From positions 124,001 to 188,000 of the forward strand of contig BGKB01000126.1 in NCBI GenBank assembly GCA_003116975.1: 64,000 nt of DNA. The letters are read 5' to 3'. A program made the position numbers and the translations under genes. Under the pieces are notes generated by a model, which saw only the letters and a program-made list of their open reading frames with translations, made no database searches and was not told where the DNA came from. The DNA is from Aurantiochytrium sp. KH105 (Eukaryota; Sar; Bigyra; Thraustochytrida; Thraustochytriidae). Below are positions 19,014 to 28,827 of the stretch, one piece after another (position 1 is the stretch's first letter; each line of letters opens with the position of its first letter).

Positions 19014-19697
19014 TGATCCTAAAAACAAATATCTGCCTTTTAACCTTGTCACTTGCTTTGTCCGCAACTCAAAAGTTGTAGCCTGAGGTTCAAAAGGAAA
19101 ATAGGGGCTGGCTGTCGACGTCAATCTCTGGCACGTTTGGTTGCCTGTTCCGCTTGCAGTCAAGTTAATAAAGTCTCTTGCTTCGATGCAGCCCTCAGGA
19201 CCAAGAACAGATCACCTCGATTGCTACAGCCGCGATAGATTCGTGGCTGAACTACACGCAAAATTCGCCAGAGTCGCACTGTGCAAAGCTCCTCGTCTGA
19301 GTGCACACCTTGTGTCTCCAAATCCGCATCATCCGGGCAGCGTCAGCGTCTTCGCCAGCAGCATCATCGCCCCCCTCAGCTCGCGGTCCGCAGCGTCAGC
19401 GACGTCGCAGGGCCGTCGCGTCCTCTTTGCGTGGTCGCTGCTGCTGCGCCACTGGCTTGCGCAGCTGCAGTGCAGGGCAGTGCAATGCAGACGGCGACCG
19501 GGGAGCTCAAAGGGCGGCACGGGACGGTTTATGATGTGTGTCTCTTGCGCTCCTCCTTTCGGGAGCGGAACGGGGCGCGTGGTCCGACCTAGACAGGGGA
19601 GGAAAGGCGTCTCGGCAAACCCAAATCACAAAGAGCGAGGCTAGCGGCACGAGGAGGAGTGAGACAGCAGCAGCAGCAGGGCGGGAGAGCAGGCAGG
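19014..19697. other. Intergenic upstream of the crotonase-fold gene
   Basis: No supported gene. Small frames on both strands have no recognisable content. The start-proximal part has short GCAGCA/GGA-rich tracts. Confidence 0.45.
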
Positions 19698-20513
19698 ATG
19701 ACGTACCAGACGATCACGGTGGAGCGCGACGAGCGCGGCTGGGACGTGCTGACGTTGAACCGGCCCAAGAAGCTGAACGCGGTGAGCCCGCTGGTGATCA
19801 CTGAGCTGCTCCAGTACTTTTCGGCGCTCGAGACCGACGAGTTGGTGACCCACGAAAAGGGCGGCCCGTTCCCGCGCGCCATTATTCTCAAGGCGAACGG
19901 ACGCGCGTTCTGCGCCGGTCTCGATCTCACCGAGGGCACCGACACGCTCAAGTCGGATGGCACCCACTTTTTCAATGTCCAGCGTCGCCTCGTGCAGATC
20001 GCCATGATTATGCGCCGGATCAAGCAGCCCATCATTTGCCTCGCGCAGGGCTCGGCAGCAGGCTTTGGTCTGGCGCTCACCCTCGCATCGGATGTGCGTC
20101 TCATCACCAAGGACTTTCGCTGCAACGTGGCCATGGCCAAGATTGGTCTCACCGGCGGCGACATTGGCATCTCTTACTTTTTGCCCCGTCTTGTGGGCCC
20201 CGGCGTTGCAGGAGAGATGATGATGACGGGCCGCTTCCTTCACGCGGAGCGCGCCTACCAGCTCGGCTTTGCGAACTCCATGCACGACACCTACGAGGAC
20301 ATGGTCAAGGCCGGCGAGGCCATGGCGGAGACCATGATCGAGACCATGGCTCCCATGCCTCTCTTCCTTACCAAGGAGGCGCTCAATATTTCGCTCCAGG
20401 CCCCGAGTCTCCATAGCCAGATCGCTCTCGAGGATCGCCAGCAGCTCATGTCGCTCAAAGACCCTGCCTTTCCCATTTACGTGCAAAAGGGTTTCAAAAA
20501 GAGCAAGATCTAA
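19698..20513 (+). CDS. Enoyl-CoA hydratase/isomerase (crotonase) family protein, possible PTS1
   Basis: 271 residues from MTYQTITVER. The crotonase fold is clear: LNRPKKLNAVS near 20-30, the oxyanion-hole segments RAFCAGLDLTEG (69-80) and AQGSAAGFGLALTLASDVRL, then IGLTGGDIGISYFLPRLVG. The Asp in GGDIG sits where dienoyl-CoA isomerases have a catalytic Asp and hydratases a Gly, so isomerase or hydratase action on unsaturated fatty acyl-CoA is possible; the exact reaction is not decided by sequence alone. The last residues are KKSKI; SKI is a weak variant of the peroxisomal targeting tripeptide, which would fit peroxisomal beta-oxidation alongside the SKL-tagged isocitrate lyase. Confidence 0.9.
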   Translation: MTYQTITVERDERGWDVLTLNRPKKLNAVSPLVITELLQYFSALETDELVTHEKGGPFPRAIILKANGRAFCAGLDLTEGTDTLKSDGTHFFNVQRRLVQIAMIMRRIKQPIICLAQGSAAGFGLALTLASDVRLITKDFRCNVAMAKIGLTGGDIGISYFLPRLVGPGVAGEMMMTGRFLHAERAYQLGFANSMHDTYEDMVKAGEAMAETMIETMAPMPLFLTKEALNISLQAPSLHSQIALEDRQQLMSLKDPAFPIYVQKGFKKSKI

Positions 20514-20977
20514 AGATGTCTTGTTTACCTCCAGTCTGCCCTTTACCTTTTCTCATAATGCAATCATAAATCAAAATTCCACATCGTGTCGTGTCGTGTC
20601 GCTGTCACCTTTTTTGCCCTTTCGCAAATTCTGTCGCCGCCCCAAATTAGGTCTTGTTTATAAAACACAAAAACTAAAGGTTCTTTCAAATTCTCCGACT
20701 CCTTAGGTCAGCGAGTTACTCGATGGTGCATAGGACGAGTCGTCACTGCAGTTAGATCGAAGGATGTCTTGTTCAATCCAATTTTCCTTTTACCTTTCCT
20801 AAATTATGTAATCATAAATCAAAATTCCACATCGCCTCGTGTCGTGTCGTGACGTTTCGCGGCGCTTTCACGTTTTCCGCATTTTGCGCAGATTTTGTCG
20901 CCGCGCCAGAATGGGTCCACGATTTACCTCTTATTCTCATGTTTAAACGTAGGCCTACTTTCGACGTCTGCGACATC
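20514..20977. repeat. Tandemly duplicated junction between two convergent genes
   Basis: Two diverged copies of a ~250-275-base unit: copy 1 about 20505-20745 and copy 2 about 20752-21015. Both start with AGATC-AA-GATGTCTTGTT, share AATCATAAATCAAAATTCC and TCGTGTCGTGTCG, then TGTCGCCGC. Both end with GGTCAGCGAG and a TCACTGC element. The left edge covers the last codons and stop of the crotonase gene; the right edge covers the last codons of the minus-strand winged-helix-like gene. Confidence 0.85.
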
Positions 20978-22231
20978 TCAGGTCAGCGAGTCACTCGACG
21001 ATGAGCCGTCACTGCTTTCGCCACTACTTTCTTCTTCGCTTTCGGAAACAGCACGCCGTCTCCTGCTTGTGGCCCTTTCCTTGCCTCTTGACCTGCTGCA
21101 CGATGCCTCAACATAATACGCTGGTGCCTTGCCTCGAGTTCGTTCCGATGTCGACGGTTTGACAACGCCAACAATCCCTTCGCGCTCAAGCACCTGCAGC
21201 ACAGAGGAAACCTTGCTCGGGCTTCCCAATCTGGTCTTTTGCGCAATCTCCTTGGCCGTGAAGGAACGTCGTCTCGAGCTCTTGGCACTCGTGAGGTATG
21301 AGCTAATCTTACGGCGGAGCATTTCGCGCTCATCATTTGCAGCAACTTGGTCCAAATCTGCAATTGCAGCGTCCGAGGTGAACGCTGCGCCGTTTTCCTG
21401 TGATTTACACTGGGGAGAACTTGGAGCGTGCGCGCTTTTGCCGCCAGTAAGCCTCGCAACGATATTGCGGGTTGACACTCGTTTGTCAGGAAAACGCTGC
21501 TCATTTGCATTTTCGCCAAGGTCTCGCTCCGTTGAACTTTGCGTGGACCGACGGCTGACCGTCGTCGGAGCAGCAGCAGAATCATGCACCGGAAGCGTAG
21601 AGTCGGTTGCTGGAAGAGTAGAGTCCGTCGCTGGAAATGAAGAGTCAGTGTGATTCCTTTCGGCGCTGTCTACAGCTACAGCTTCGGCTGTTTCTGGCGC
21701 AATCTCTTCGCCAGTAACATCGTCGACTCCCTCGTTGGCGTTCGCTGCGCTTTCTTGCACGGTAACTGTCGCTTTTGCAACATCTTGCGTTGCATTTTCT
21801 TCTGCATTTCCTCTTGCTGGCTGAGGCTGCAAAAACGAGGATGATGGAGAAGATGAAATAGCCGAAGAAGAAGAGGAGGAGGAGGAGGAAGAAGAAGAGG
21901 CTAGTAATGAGACCCTAGGAGCCATGCCTGCAGGGACATGCGGGCTCAAGAAGTTGCTGGCGGAAAATAGTGCTCTCTGTGTCTTCTCCATGGCTTCGAG
22001 CGCCTCAAGAGCCTTGTCCATGCTCTCTTTGTATTGGACACTCTGCGCACGTAGCTTGTCGAGATGATTTAGAAATGCGATTGTCTCTGCCTGTTTCTCT
22101 CGTAAAGCCTGTACCGTGGCTGCAAGGCCAGCAAGCGGGGCCGGGGCGCCGAGGAGGTTGGCGCTGGCATCGTCCTCGACACGTCGGCGCTTCGTGCCCT
22201 CGCCTCGAGACGCTGGCGACCCGTTGTGCAT
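20978..22231 (-). CDS. Nuclear-type protein with coiled coil and winged-helix-like segment
   Basis: 417 residues from the first ATG (MHNGSPASRG, 22231); the frame continues upstream without ATG, so a further 5' exon is possible. Features in order: a basic KRRRVED patch (14-20) usable as a nuclear signal, a helical coiled-coil region (about 36-90), and a Ser/Glu/Ala-rich linker. Then comes a segment at about 320-385 (ISSYLTSAK... FTAKEIAQKTRLGSPSKVSSVLQVLEREGIV) with the helix-turn-helix and wing pattern of winged-helix domains. An Arg/Ser then acidic Ser-rich tail follows. The final codons lie in the second copy of a tandem duplication. A DNA- or RNA-binding regulator is inferred; family not recognised. 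Confidence 0.65.
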   Translation of the reverse strand: MHNGSPASRGEGTKRRRVEDDASANLLGAPAPLAGLAATVQALREKQAETIAFLNHLDKLRAQSVQYKESMDKALEALEAMEKTQRALFSASNFLSPHVPAGMAPRVSLLASSSSSSSSSSSSAISSSPSSSFLQPQPARGNAEENATQDVAKATVTVQESAANANEGVDDVTGEEIAPETAEAVAVDSAERNHTDSSFPATDSTLPATDSTLPVHDSAAAPTTVSRRSTQSSTERDLGENANEQRFPDKRVSTRNIVARLTGGKSAHAPSSPQCKSQENGAAFTSDAAIADLDQVAANDEREMLRRKISSYLTSAKSSRRRSFTAKEIAQKTRLGSPSKVSSVLQVLEREGIVGVVKPSTSERTRGKAPAYYVEASCSRSRGKERATSRRRRAVSESEEESSGESSDGSSSSDSLT

Positions 22232-22981
22232 CGCGTGAATTTCGCTGCTGTAGAGAGATGCCGGCTCTCCAGTCAAGCGATTCCTCGGCAGCTCGTTGTG
22301 TCGCAAGTTTTGGGCACGTCGCCCGCGCCAGAGCGCTGCGTTGCAGTCTGAGTTAACGATTTGGCCAAATCTTGTTCAACTTCTTCTGTCTCCTTGGTCT
22401 CACGCTCGGAGCTGCGAAGCCGATTCCTGCACCAGCAGAAATGCTCTTGGAGAGGCGTCTGCTGCTGACAGTGATGCACGCGCAAACGACGCAAGCGGAC
22501 CGACTCGAGCTTCGCTTCTATTGAAATACACGCGTGGCAAGCCTGGCACAGCCAAGAGCGCACGCCATGGTCCTCCCTCTTGCAGCAGCAAGCTGCAGCA
22601 GCAGCAGCAGCAGCACGGCAAACTTGGCGCGAGGTTCGCGCCCAAGCGAAAAGGTGCTAGGCCCAAGATTGCGGAAGTACAGCTAGCGAGCCAGCCAGCC
22701 AGCCAGCCAGCCAGCCGCGGCCGTCACAGCTAAGAGCACGGGCGAAGGGGCGCGAGGCCCAAGTGGACTTCGGTTCTGGTCCTGGCCAAGCTTGACGGGG
22801 AAAAGGGGTGCGCCCCCCCCCCCCCCCCCCCTTCTCTTGTCATGGCGCAAGCAAAACGCGAACTCGGGCCTCGCCGCGCGACGCCACGCCGCGCGACGCG
22901 ACGCGACGCGGAGAACGAGCGTCGAGGCGAGCCGAGGGAGGCGACGACGACCGGCAGGCCGGGCGCCCGAGCGCAGGCCTC
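22232..22981. other. Divergent intergenic region with simple repeats
   Basis: About 750 bases between the divergent winged-helix-like and eEF2K genes. It contains a CAG run (about 22586-22612), an AGCC array (about 22688-22713) and a C homopolymer (22813-22831). The AGCC array and the C run could complicate sequencing. No gene supported. Confidence 0.5.
22813..22831. repeat. C homopolymer of about 19 bases
   Basis: Uninterrupted C run about 150 bases upstream of the eEF2K start. Its true length is uncertain in any assembly. Confidence 0.9.
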
Positions 22982-24979
22982 ATGGTGCCCGTGAGCGTGG
23001 CGCAACGCGGCGCCAGTCTGCTGAAAAGCGCGCTCGGAGGAGGAGCAGCAGCAGCAGCAGCAGCAGGCGAGCCAGGGACGCTTGGCGAGGTCGCCGCGCC
23101 GCCGCCTGGGATGCTGAGGGCTGGCGGCAACTGGCGCAAACTGGCGAGGCAGGGCGCCGACGCGGAGGACCCATGGGCAGACATGACCGCCTCGTGCAGC
23201 GTCGAGAGGGCCGAGGAGCTCGTGTATGACGTGAAAAACGATGTCTGGGTCACACACGAGCTGCTCGTGCGAATCAACACGGACGCCCCCGTGGCCAAGG
23301 GACGCATGCGCGAATGCTTTCGCATGAAGAAGATCGGCTTGGCGCCCGGAAGTCCCGGCAGCGGCGGCAAGTTCGTCAGCGAAGTGAAAGCGTGGGCGGA
23401 CATGTGCAGTAAATCAATCTGTGACGTGGTGCGGAATCTTGGCCGTCGCACGGCGTGTCGGGTGCGTACCAAGCTCGGCCTCAATGCCGTCAGCTTTCAC
23501 CACCCAACCATCATTACAGTGGGCGAGCTAATGCAGTGTGTTCGAGCCCAGGGCGCGCGTAGCGTTGCTCTGGCCTTTGCCGATGAGGGCCACAGCCTGC
23601 AAAAGGAAGACCTCGCAAACCTCGAGGCGCTCATTCAGAGTGGTCTGGCCGACGACTCTCGCTGGCAACGAACCACCGTCAACTTTATGGCCAAGCGCTA
23701 CATGGCGGCCAAGGATGACACGCGCAAGGTCTACGAGGAGGATGTCATTATGCAGGAGGTGTGCAAGCTGCTGAGTGACCAATTCAATGCTCATGATCCA
23801 GCTCCCCCCAAGCGGATCGACATGCTGCACGTGGGCCTCATCCGCCTTATCGATCGGCCCGGTCAGCCGTTCCTGGGATATGAATGCTTCTTGCAAGGTC
23901 GCTATCACAAGTGGAACACCAACGCCGGCTGGGCGGACACCATGACGGTCCGCCACACGCCACACGCCTTTAGTTTTGCTTCCTTTCGAGAGACGCAGGG
24001 CGCGGTAATGGTCGTCGATGTCCAGGGCATCAATGACTTGTACACGGATCCGCAAGTCCATACCCGAGATGGCGTTGGCTTTGGCGAGGGCAACCTCGGT
24101 GCGCGGGGCATGGCGCTCTTTTTGCGCCAATTCCGCTTCGATCTTAATCCCGTTGTGCAGTACATGGAGTACACCCCTTTTGCTCTCATGGAGGACGAGC
24201 AGGGCGAAGCATCTGCGGATGAAGTGGAAAGATACCGCTCCGGCAAGGCGTATCTGCGGAGCCAGGCGTGGTCCAAGCGTCGGCAGCTCTCGCGTCAGTC
24301 GTCCTCTTCCTCAGAGGGTCCCAGCATCGAGGAAATCGCCCTCGAGAGGGGCGTCAGCGTCGATGAAGACGCGTATGGCGTCCCAGAGTTCCTTTTGAAC
24401 TGCGCAGAAACGCTCGACGTGGGCGAGTGCCCCATCACGCTCCGCGGCAATATTCCTCAAGAGGAGACGGCAGAAGCTGCTGTGCATGCTGCGCTCGCAA
24501 AGCTGTACGACGAGTGTGACGAGCGCGTCGTGTGCGAGGGCGTCAATCCAGAGGAGTGTTCCCGTTTTCACAAGTGGATGGCCGCCCTGGGTGGCTCGCA
24601 GCAAGCCATGATCACCTGCGCGGAAGATTCGAGGACGAGTGCATCAAGCGTCACGAATTGGTATCATGTCGCTGCTCTTGCTGGTTCGCGTCCTGCGTGC
24701 TTGGCTGCTCTGGATCGCGTGCCGTCGGATGACTACATTCTTGCTATATTTTACACGCAGCGCGCACTTGACATTGACGATGGCAAAACGGATGCAGAGC
24801 GCAAGGTGCAGCTCGAGCCCACCTCTTTTGACCTCCACGGCCGTCTCGGAGCTGCTTTTCGGGCACTTGGGGAGATTGATACTTCTCAGATGCATTATCA
24901 GACCGCGGCTGACCTTGCTTTGGAGGCTTGCGAGTTCAAGTGGCACGAGCACTATCTTGCGGCTCTTGATGAGTCGTAA
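22982..24979 (+). CDS. EEF2K: eEF2 kinase-like alpha-kinase
   Basis: 665 residues from the first ATG (MVPVSVAQRG). eEF2 kinase is a calmodulin-activated atypical kinase that phosphorylates elongation factor 2 and slows translation elongation. The N-terminal NWRKLARQGADAEDPWA (50-66) matches the calmodulin-binding region preceding DPWA in animal eEF2K. GRMRECFRMKK (107-117) opens the alpha-kinase domain; the nucleotide Lys lies in NFMAKRYM. VVDVQGINDLYTDPQ and GFGEGNLGARGMALF (about 366-380) are the diagnostic metal/ATP loop. A Ser-rich regulatory linker (RQLSRQSSSSSEG) follows, and the C-terminal helical repeats resemble Sel1 repeats (DLHGRLGAAFRALGE, MHYQTAADLALEAC). Unlike animal eEF2K, about 90 extra residues sit between GRMRECF and the Lys strand. 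Confidence 0.93.
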   Translation: MVPVSVAQRGASLLKSALGGGAAAAAAAGEPGTLGEVAAPPPGMLRAGGNWRKLARQGADAEDPWADMTASCSVERAEELVYDVKNDVWVTHELLVRINTDAPVAKGRMRECFRMKKIGLAPGSPGSGGKFVSEVKAWADMCSKSICDVVRNLGRRTACRVRTKLGLNAVSFHHPTIITVGELMQCVRAQGARSVALAFADEGHSLQKEDLANLEALIQSGLADDSRWQRTTVNFMAKRYMAAKDDTRKVYEEDVIMQEVCKLLSDQFNAHDPAPPKRIDMLHVGLIRLIDRPGQPFLGYECFLQGRYHKWNTNAGWADTMTVRHTPHAFSFASFRETQGAVMVVDVQGINDLYTDPQVHTRDGVGFGEGNLGARGMALFLRQFRFDLNPVVQYMEYTPFALMEDEQGEASADEVERYRSGKAYLRSQAWSKRRQLSRQSSSSSEGPSIEEIALERGVSVDEDAYGVPEFLLNCAETLDVGECPITLRGNIPQEETAEAAVHAALAKLYDECDERVVCEGVNPEECSRFHKWMAALGGSQQAMITCAEDSRTSASSVTNWYHVAALAGSRPACLAALDRVPSDDYILAIFYTQRALDIDDGKTDAERKVQLEPTSFDLHGRLGAAFRALGEIDTSQMHYQTAADLALEACEFKWHEHYLAALDES

Positions 24980-25370
24980 AGTTTGTCTTTTGGCCATGGC
25001 CGCAAAACACACCAAAAATCCTGTTGTTGCTCGTTTTCAGAAATCTATTCTCTTTTTTCTTTTTTTTCTCTGTGTGATGTGCAGTTGCGCTCCATTCCAT
25101 TTGGGAAAGGCTTTTTTCACGGACGCTCTCGATGAGTCACCATCTTCTTCAAGTCGTTAGTCGTTCTCTTTTGGGGAGAGGAAATGCGTTGCGCTGGCGG
25201 TCACGTCACTGGCAGAACTTCAGAATCTCTGTCCTCGAACCAAAACCGTTTGACGAAGTTGGCGTCGCGGTGCGTCTGGGCGCTGACGTGGTGGGGCGCG
25301 CAAGGTCTCCAAGGGAAGGAGGGAGCGAGCGCGCAAGAGAAGTTGCTGCGCGTCGCGGCAAAGCGCGACC
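24980..25370. other. Intergenic between eEF2K and TTLL1 genes
   Basis: About 390 bases with a T-rich tract near 25047-25070 after the eEF2K stop and no other feature. Confidence 0.5.
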
Positions 25371-26696
25371 ATGACGGGTGAGACAGGGGACGTTGCGCCG
25401 GCGCGCGTTATCAGGTGGAAGATGGACTTTGACAAGCAGTGCTTACTGGGCTGCTTTGACAGAAGAGGCTGGGAACGCTGCTCGGACGCGAGCGACCAGG
25501 ACTGGCATGTATACTGGGCCAATGTGGGCACCGTGAAGCAGCTCTTTAGCCCAGACTGCGTGTATCGACTCCGCGACGGGCAACTCATAAATCACTTTCC
25601 GAATCACTACGAACTCACGCGCAAGGACCTGCTCGTCAAGAACATTAAGCGGTACCGAAAGGAGCTGCTCGCGCTCCAGCAGCAACAACAGCAACAACGA
25701 CCACGATCTTCGGCACCTGCTGGGCCTCAACGGGGCACTCACTGGCAAACGGTTGCCGACGCGGACGTAAATCCCGGTGCTCTTGCCCATGTGCCTTGCA
25801 ACTTTTTGCCACCAACGTACGTGCTCCCTGTGGACTATTCCTTGTTTCTCGAAGAGTTTCGACGGAACCCCAATAGCGTGTGGATCATGAAACCAACTTC
25901 AAAGGCGCGCGGAGTGGGCATTTTTCTCGTCACCAAGCTGCACCAAATCAAGAAATGGGCTTCCAAGGGAAATGGTCAAGACGTTTACGTCATTTCCAAG
26001 TACATTGAGCGTCCTCTGCTGATTGGAGGTCGCAAGTTCGATCTTCGCATGTATGTTCTCGTTACCTCGTATCGGCCGCTCAAGGCATTCTTGTACCAGG
26101 ATGGTTTCGCTCGGTTTTGCAACGAAAAGTATTCGGGCAGCGCAGCCGACCGTGACAATCACTACATGCACCTCACCAACGTTGCCGTGCAAAAACACAA
26201 TGAAGACTACAATGAAAATCATGGCGGAAAATGGAGTTTGGCCAACCTGCGACTTTATCTCCAGGCAATGTACGGCGCCGACGCAACAGCGCGTCTGTTC
26301 GAGGAGCTCGAGAGCGTCATTCTTGTGTCAATCAAAGCTGTGCAGAATGTGATCATGAACGAGCGGCACTGCTTTGAATGTTATGGATATGACTTGCTCA
26401 TTGATGAGAATCTCAAGGTGTGGCTCATCGAGGTGAATGCGTCGCCTGCTCTCACCGCCACCACCAAGAGCGATCGATCGCTCAAACACTCGCTCGTGCA
26501 CAACATTTTCAATATCCTCTTGCCTGAGGACCTTCCTGAGGACCACAAGGAGCGTGAACAGCGCATGCAAGAGATTATTGCATCGTCAAACTTTGTCACG
26601 CTCTGCAATGAAGAGTCGTCGGCCACCGCTTCGAGTGCGCTGACGTCGTCGTCATCCTCGGTTCCAGCAAGACGCGTCACAGGCACATGGCGCTGA
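25371..26696 (+). CDS. TTLL1: Tubulin polyglutamylase catalytic subunit, TTLL1-like
   Basis: 441 residues from an ATG. TTLL1 is the catalytic subunit of the complex that adds glutamate chains to tubulin tails in cilia and flagella. Similarity runs nearly end to end: INHFPNHYELTRKDLLVKN then IKRYRKEL, VWIMKPTSKARGVGIFL, PLLIGGRKFDLRMYVLV, HYMHLTNVAVQKH, HCFECYGYDLLIDE and WLIEVNASPAL. These cover the ATP-grasp-like fold with the metal/ATP residues of the TTL family. A 15-residue Gln-rich insert (LQQQQQQQ region near 103-115) and a disordered Ser-rich tail are the only differences. Its presence implies the organism makes flagellated cells. It is convergent with the phosphatase gene, only ~190 bases away. 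Confidence 0.95.
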   Translation: MTGETGDVAPARVIRWKMDFDKQCLLGCFDRRGWERCSDASDQDWHVYWANVGTVKQLFSPDCVYRLRDGQLINHFPNHYELTRKDLLVKNIKRYRKELLALQQQQQQQRPRSSAPAGPQRGTHWQTVADADVNPGALAHVPCNFLPPTYVLPVDYSLFLEEFRRNPNSVWIMKPTSKARGVGIFLVTKLHQIKKWASKGNGQDVYVISKYIERPLLIGGRKFDLRMYVLVTSYRPLKAFLYQDGFARFCNEKYSGSAADRDNHYMHLTNVAVQKHNEDYNENHGGKWSLANLRLYLQAMYGADATARLFEELESVILVSIKAVQNVIMNERHCFECYGYDLLIDENLKVWLIEVNASPALTATTKSDRSLKHSLVHNIFNILLPEDLPEDHKEREQRMQEIIASSNFVTLCNEESSATASSALTSSSSSVPARRVTGTWR

Positions 26697-26885
26697 CGTA
26701 TCTGTCTGTCTTGCTTTGTCTGTATGTAAATTCCTATTTGATCTGTTTTCATTTCGAAAAAAAATTGGTTTGTTCGACACGAAGGCGGTCCGTATGCTGG
26801 TTGGGGCCAGGGTAAGCAAGACTCTTTCTTTTTTCGGGAGGGGGAGGGGATATAAAACGAAACACCAATTTTTTTTGTTCACTTT

Positions 26886-28367
26886 TCATGCGCGGCAGTC
26901 TGTGCGATCCATGACGACCGCGTCTTCGCGAGCAAAAGACCCAAGCGGCGTGATGGGTTGCTCAGGGAAGTGGTCGAAATCGTGCGGGTTGCGATGCCAA
27001 GTCCAATTGGCGTGCGTTGCGTTTTGGATTTCCATCGAGGCAAAGCCAAAGCTCGACTGGCGAAAAGCTGACCATGAGGGCGCAAGCGCGCCGATGCGTA
27101 GAAAGGGAGAAGCCTTTTCGCGGTTTCCTCCGTCGCCCACCACCACGTACGTAGGACCGCACGTCGAAGGTCGGCCATATTGCATTGGCGTCGTGCGCTC
27201 ATAGGCGTGGACGTGTCCACTAATGACCAAATCAACGTGATGCTCGACAAAGAGCGGCTCCATGCCGGTGCGCATGGGCTTGGCCTTTTCGTGGTGCGAC
27301 GGGTTACTGCAGTAAAAGGGAGCATGAAATTGTACAATGATCCATGGCGTCTTGTCACGTCCTTGCGAGGCCTGTTCCAGCTCGAGCTCCAGCCAGCGAA
27401 ATTGGGCCGATCCGGGCTCGGTGCGACAATAGCTGCACAGGGACAGAAAATGCACGGGCCCACGGCGCTCCGCGAACCACAGTTCACGCGCTGTCGAGCC
27501 ATAGCGGTCCAAGTAACCGCCATACGCCTCTTGTGCCGAGAGTTCGTGGTTTCCCGGAGCCCACATTGTCACAACAGAGCTCAAGAGTGGTTCAGCAAGG
27601 CGACCAAAACTGTCCCAGCGCAGCGGCTCGCCGTCGCTGTACGCGAGGTCACCAGCGTACAACAGCGTGCTTGCGCGCTTTGCGCGTAGCCACGACAGGG
27701 CGCCGTGGTAGGTTGCGTTTGAGTACCGCGTTTGGCCGCCATCGGCAATGACAGCAAAGGAAAAAATGCCGTCAGTTTGGTCAGGGTCAACTCGGGGGTA
27801 CTTGCCAGCGGCAGGCGGCGTGATGAAGTGCGCAGCGTTTTCGCGCCCACCGACATTACAAATGTATTCTGTGTCAGCGTCTACCTGCACGGCGCATCTG
27901 TGAAGGTATGGAGAAGTGTAAATTCCGCTTCGAAGATTGTAGTCGGCGGTGCTACTGATCAGGTTACTGTACGTGATGGCCCGACCAGATCCATGCGCGC
28001 GATTGGAGTTGTTCTTGGCGGACGAGCATAAACACGAAGTTTCCGTGGGTGGCTCTGAGCTGTTTGTTGCATACATGATTTCAATCGTCCATTCCCCATC
28101 CTCGCAATCCCGGCCTTCTGCTGCGATTCGGACCGAGACTTGCCTCGCAGGTGCAGCATTCATTTCGCCATTTGCACGCTCGAATTCTTCATCACTGAGG
28201 AGATGTTCAAGCGGCAGATCTGCGCCGGGTCCTGGGCGCACATAAAGCGCTTCCCTATCGTTTGCAAATGTTTGGGTTGTCGCCGTCGGCGTCGCCGTTG
28301 TGACGGGTGTTGCCACCAGCGCAGCTACAGCAGCAGCGGCGAGCGCTGCAGAGCTTTGGAGTCGCAT
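26886..28367 (-). CDS. Secreted purple acid phosphatase-like metallophosphoesterase
   Basis: 493 residues from MRLQSSAALA; the first ~25 residues form an Ala/Val-rich signal peptide. An N-terminal fibronectin-like part is followed by the metallophosphoesterase core: ADGGQT (metal Asp; the usual GDLGQT is altered but keeps D-x-G-Q-T), GDLAYSDGE, GNHE, QFHAPFY and GHVHAYERT. These are the five metal-ligand blocks of purple acid phosphatases with a dinuclear iron/zinc-type centre. Several N-x-S/T sites fit a secreted or vacuolar enzyme that releases phosphate from organic esters. Length and domain order resemble the plant-type high-molecular-mass class. The gene is divergent from the RNase HII gene with ~460 bases between start codons. 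Confidence 0.93.
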   Translation of the reverse strand: MRLQSSAALAAAAVAALVATPVTTATPTATTQTFANDREALYVRPGPGADLPLEHLLSDEEFERANGEMNAAPARQVSVRIAAEGRDCEDGEWTIEIMYATNSSEPPTETSCLCSSAKNNSNRAHGSGRAITYSNLISSTADYNLRSGIYTSPYLHRCAVQVDADTEYICNVGGRENAAHFITPPAAGKYPRVDPDQTDGIFSFAVIADGGQTRYSNATYHGALSWLRAKRASTLLYAGDLAYSDGEPLRWDSFGRLAEPLLSSVVTMWAPGNHELSAQEAYGGYLDRYGSTARELWFAERRGPVHFLSLCSYCRTEPGSAQFRWLELELEQASQGRDKTPWIIVQFHAPFYCSNPSHHEKAKPMRTGMEPLFVEHHVDLVISGHVHAYERTTPMQYGRPSTCGPTYVVVGDGGNREKASPFLRIGALAPSWSAFRQSSFGFASMEIQNATHANWTWHRNPHDFDHFPEQPITPLGSFAREDAVVMDRTDCRA

Positions 28368-28827
28368 GTTGCGCTTTCAGGCGAGGCGGGTTGGGCGTAT
28401 GCGTGGTTACCTTGTGCTGCGCAGCGCTTATTCTCTCGGTCGCAGACTCTCGTGAGTGAGGTTAGTAACACTTTACTGTCAGTCGAGTCTGGCGTCCCCA
28501 GCGTACGTTGGGAGAAGAATCTTCTTTGCCGCAAAGTCGCGCAAAGCGCTGCAAAGCATAAAGATAGATGCCATCGAATGATCGATTTTATGAAACCGAC
28601 CTATTGTGATCGAAATCTGATTTAGGTGGGATTTCAACGTGGCTGCTGTTTGGTTCTAACCATCTCAGCTTTCTCGCACATCATCGCGCGAAATCAGAGT
28701 AGGCCAGACCAGATCATTGCGCGACTCGACGCTTGCGCGAGAGCGAGGCACATACGAAGAGACGAAAGTGGAGGGAACGCGAGTAGACAATTGCCGGGAC
28801 CGGCGCCGGGCTCACTGCAGCATCGCG
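28368..28827. other. Divergent promoter region of phosphatase and RNase HII genes
   Basis: 460 bases, moderately AT-rich, holding the promoters of both neighbours. No recognisable specific motif. Confidence 0.45.

Noticed and set aside
22808-22981. N-terminal extension of eEF2K over the poly-C run
   Set aside because: The frame there begins with GTG, not ATG, and encodes Pro/Arg low complexity; the first ATG is at 22982.
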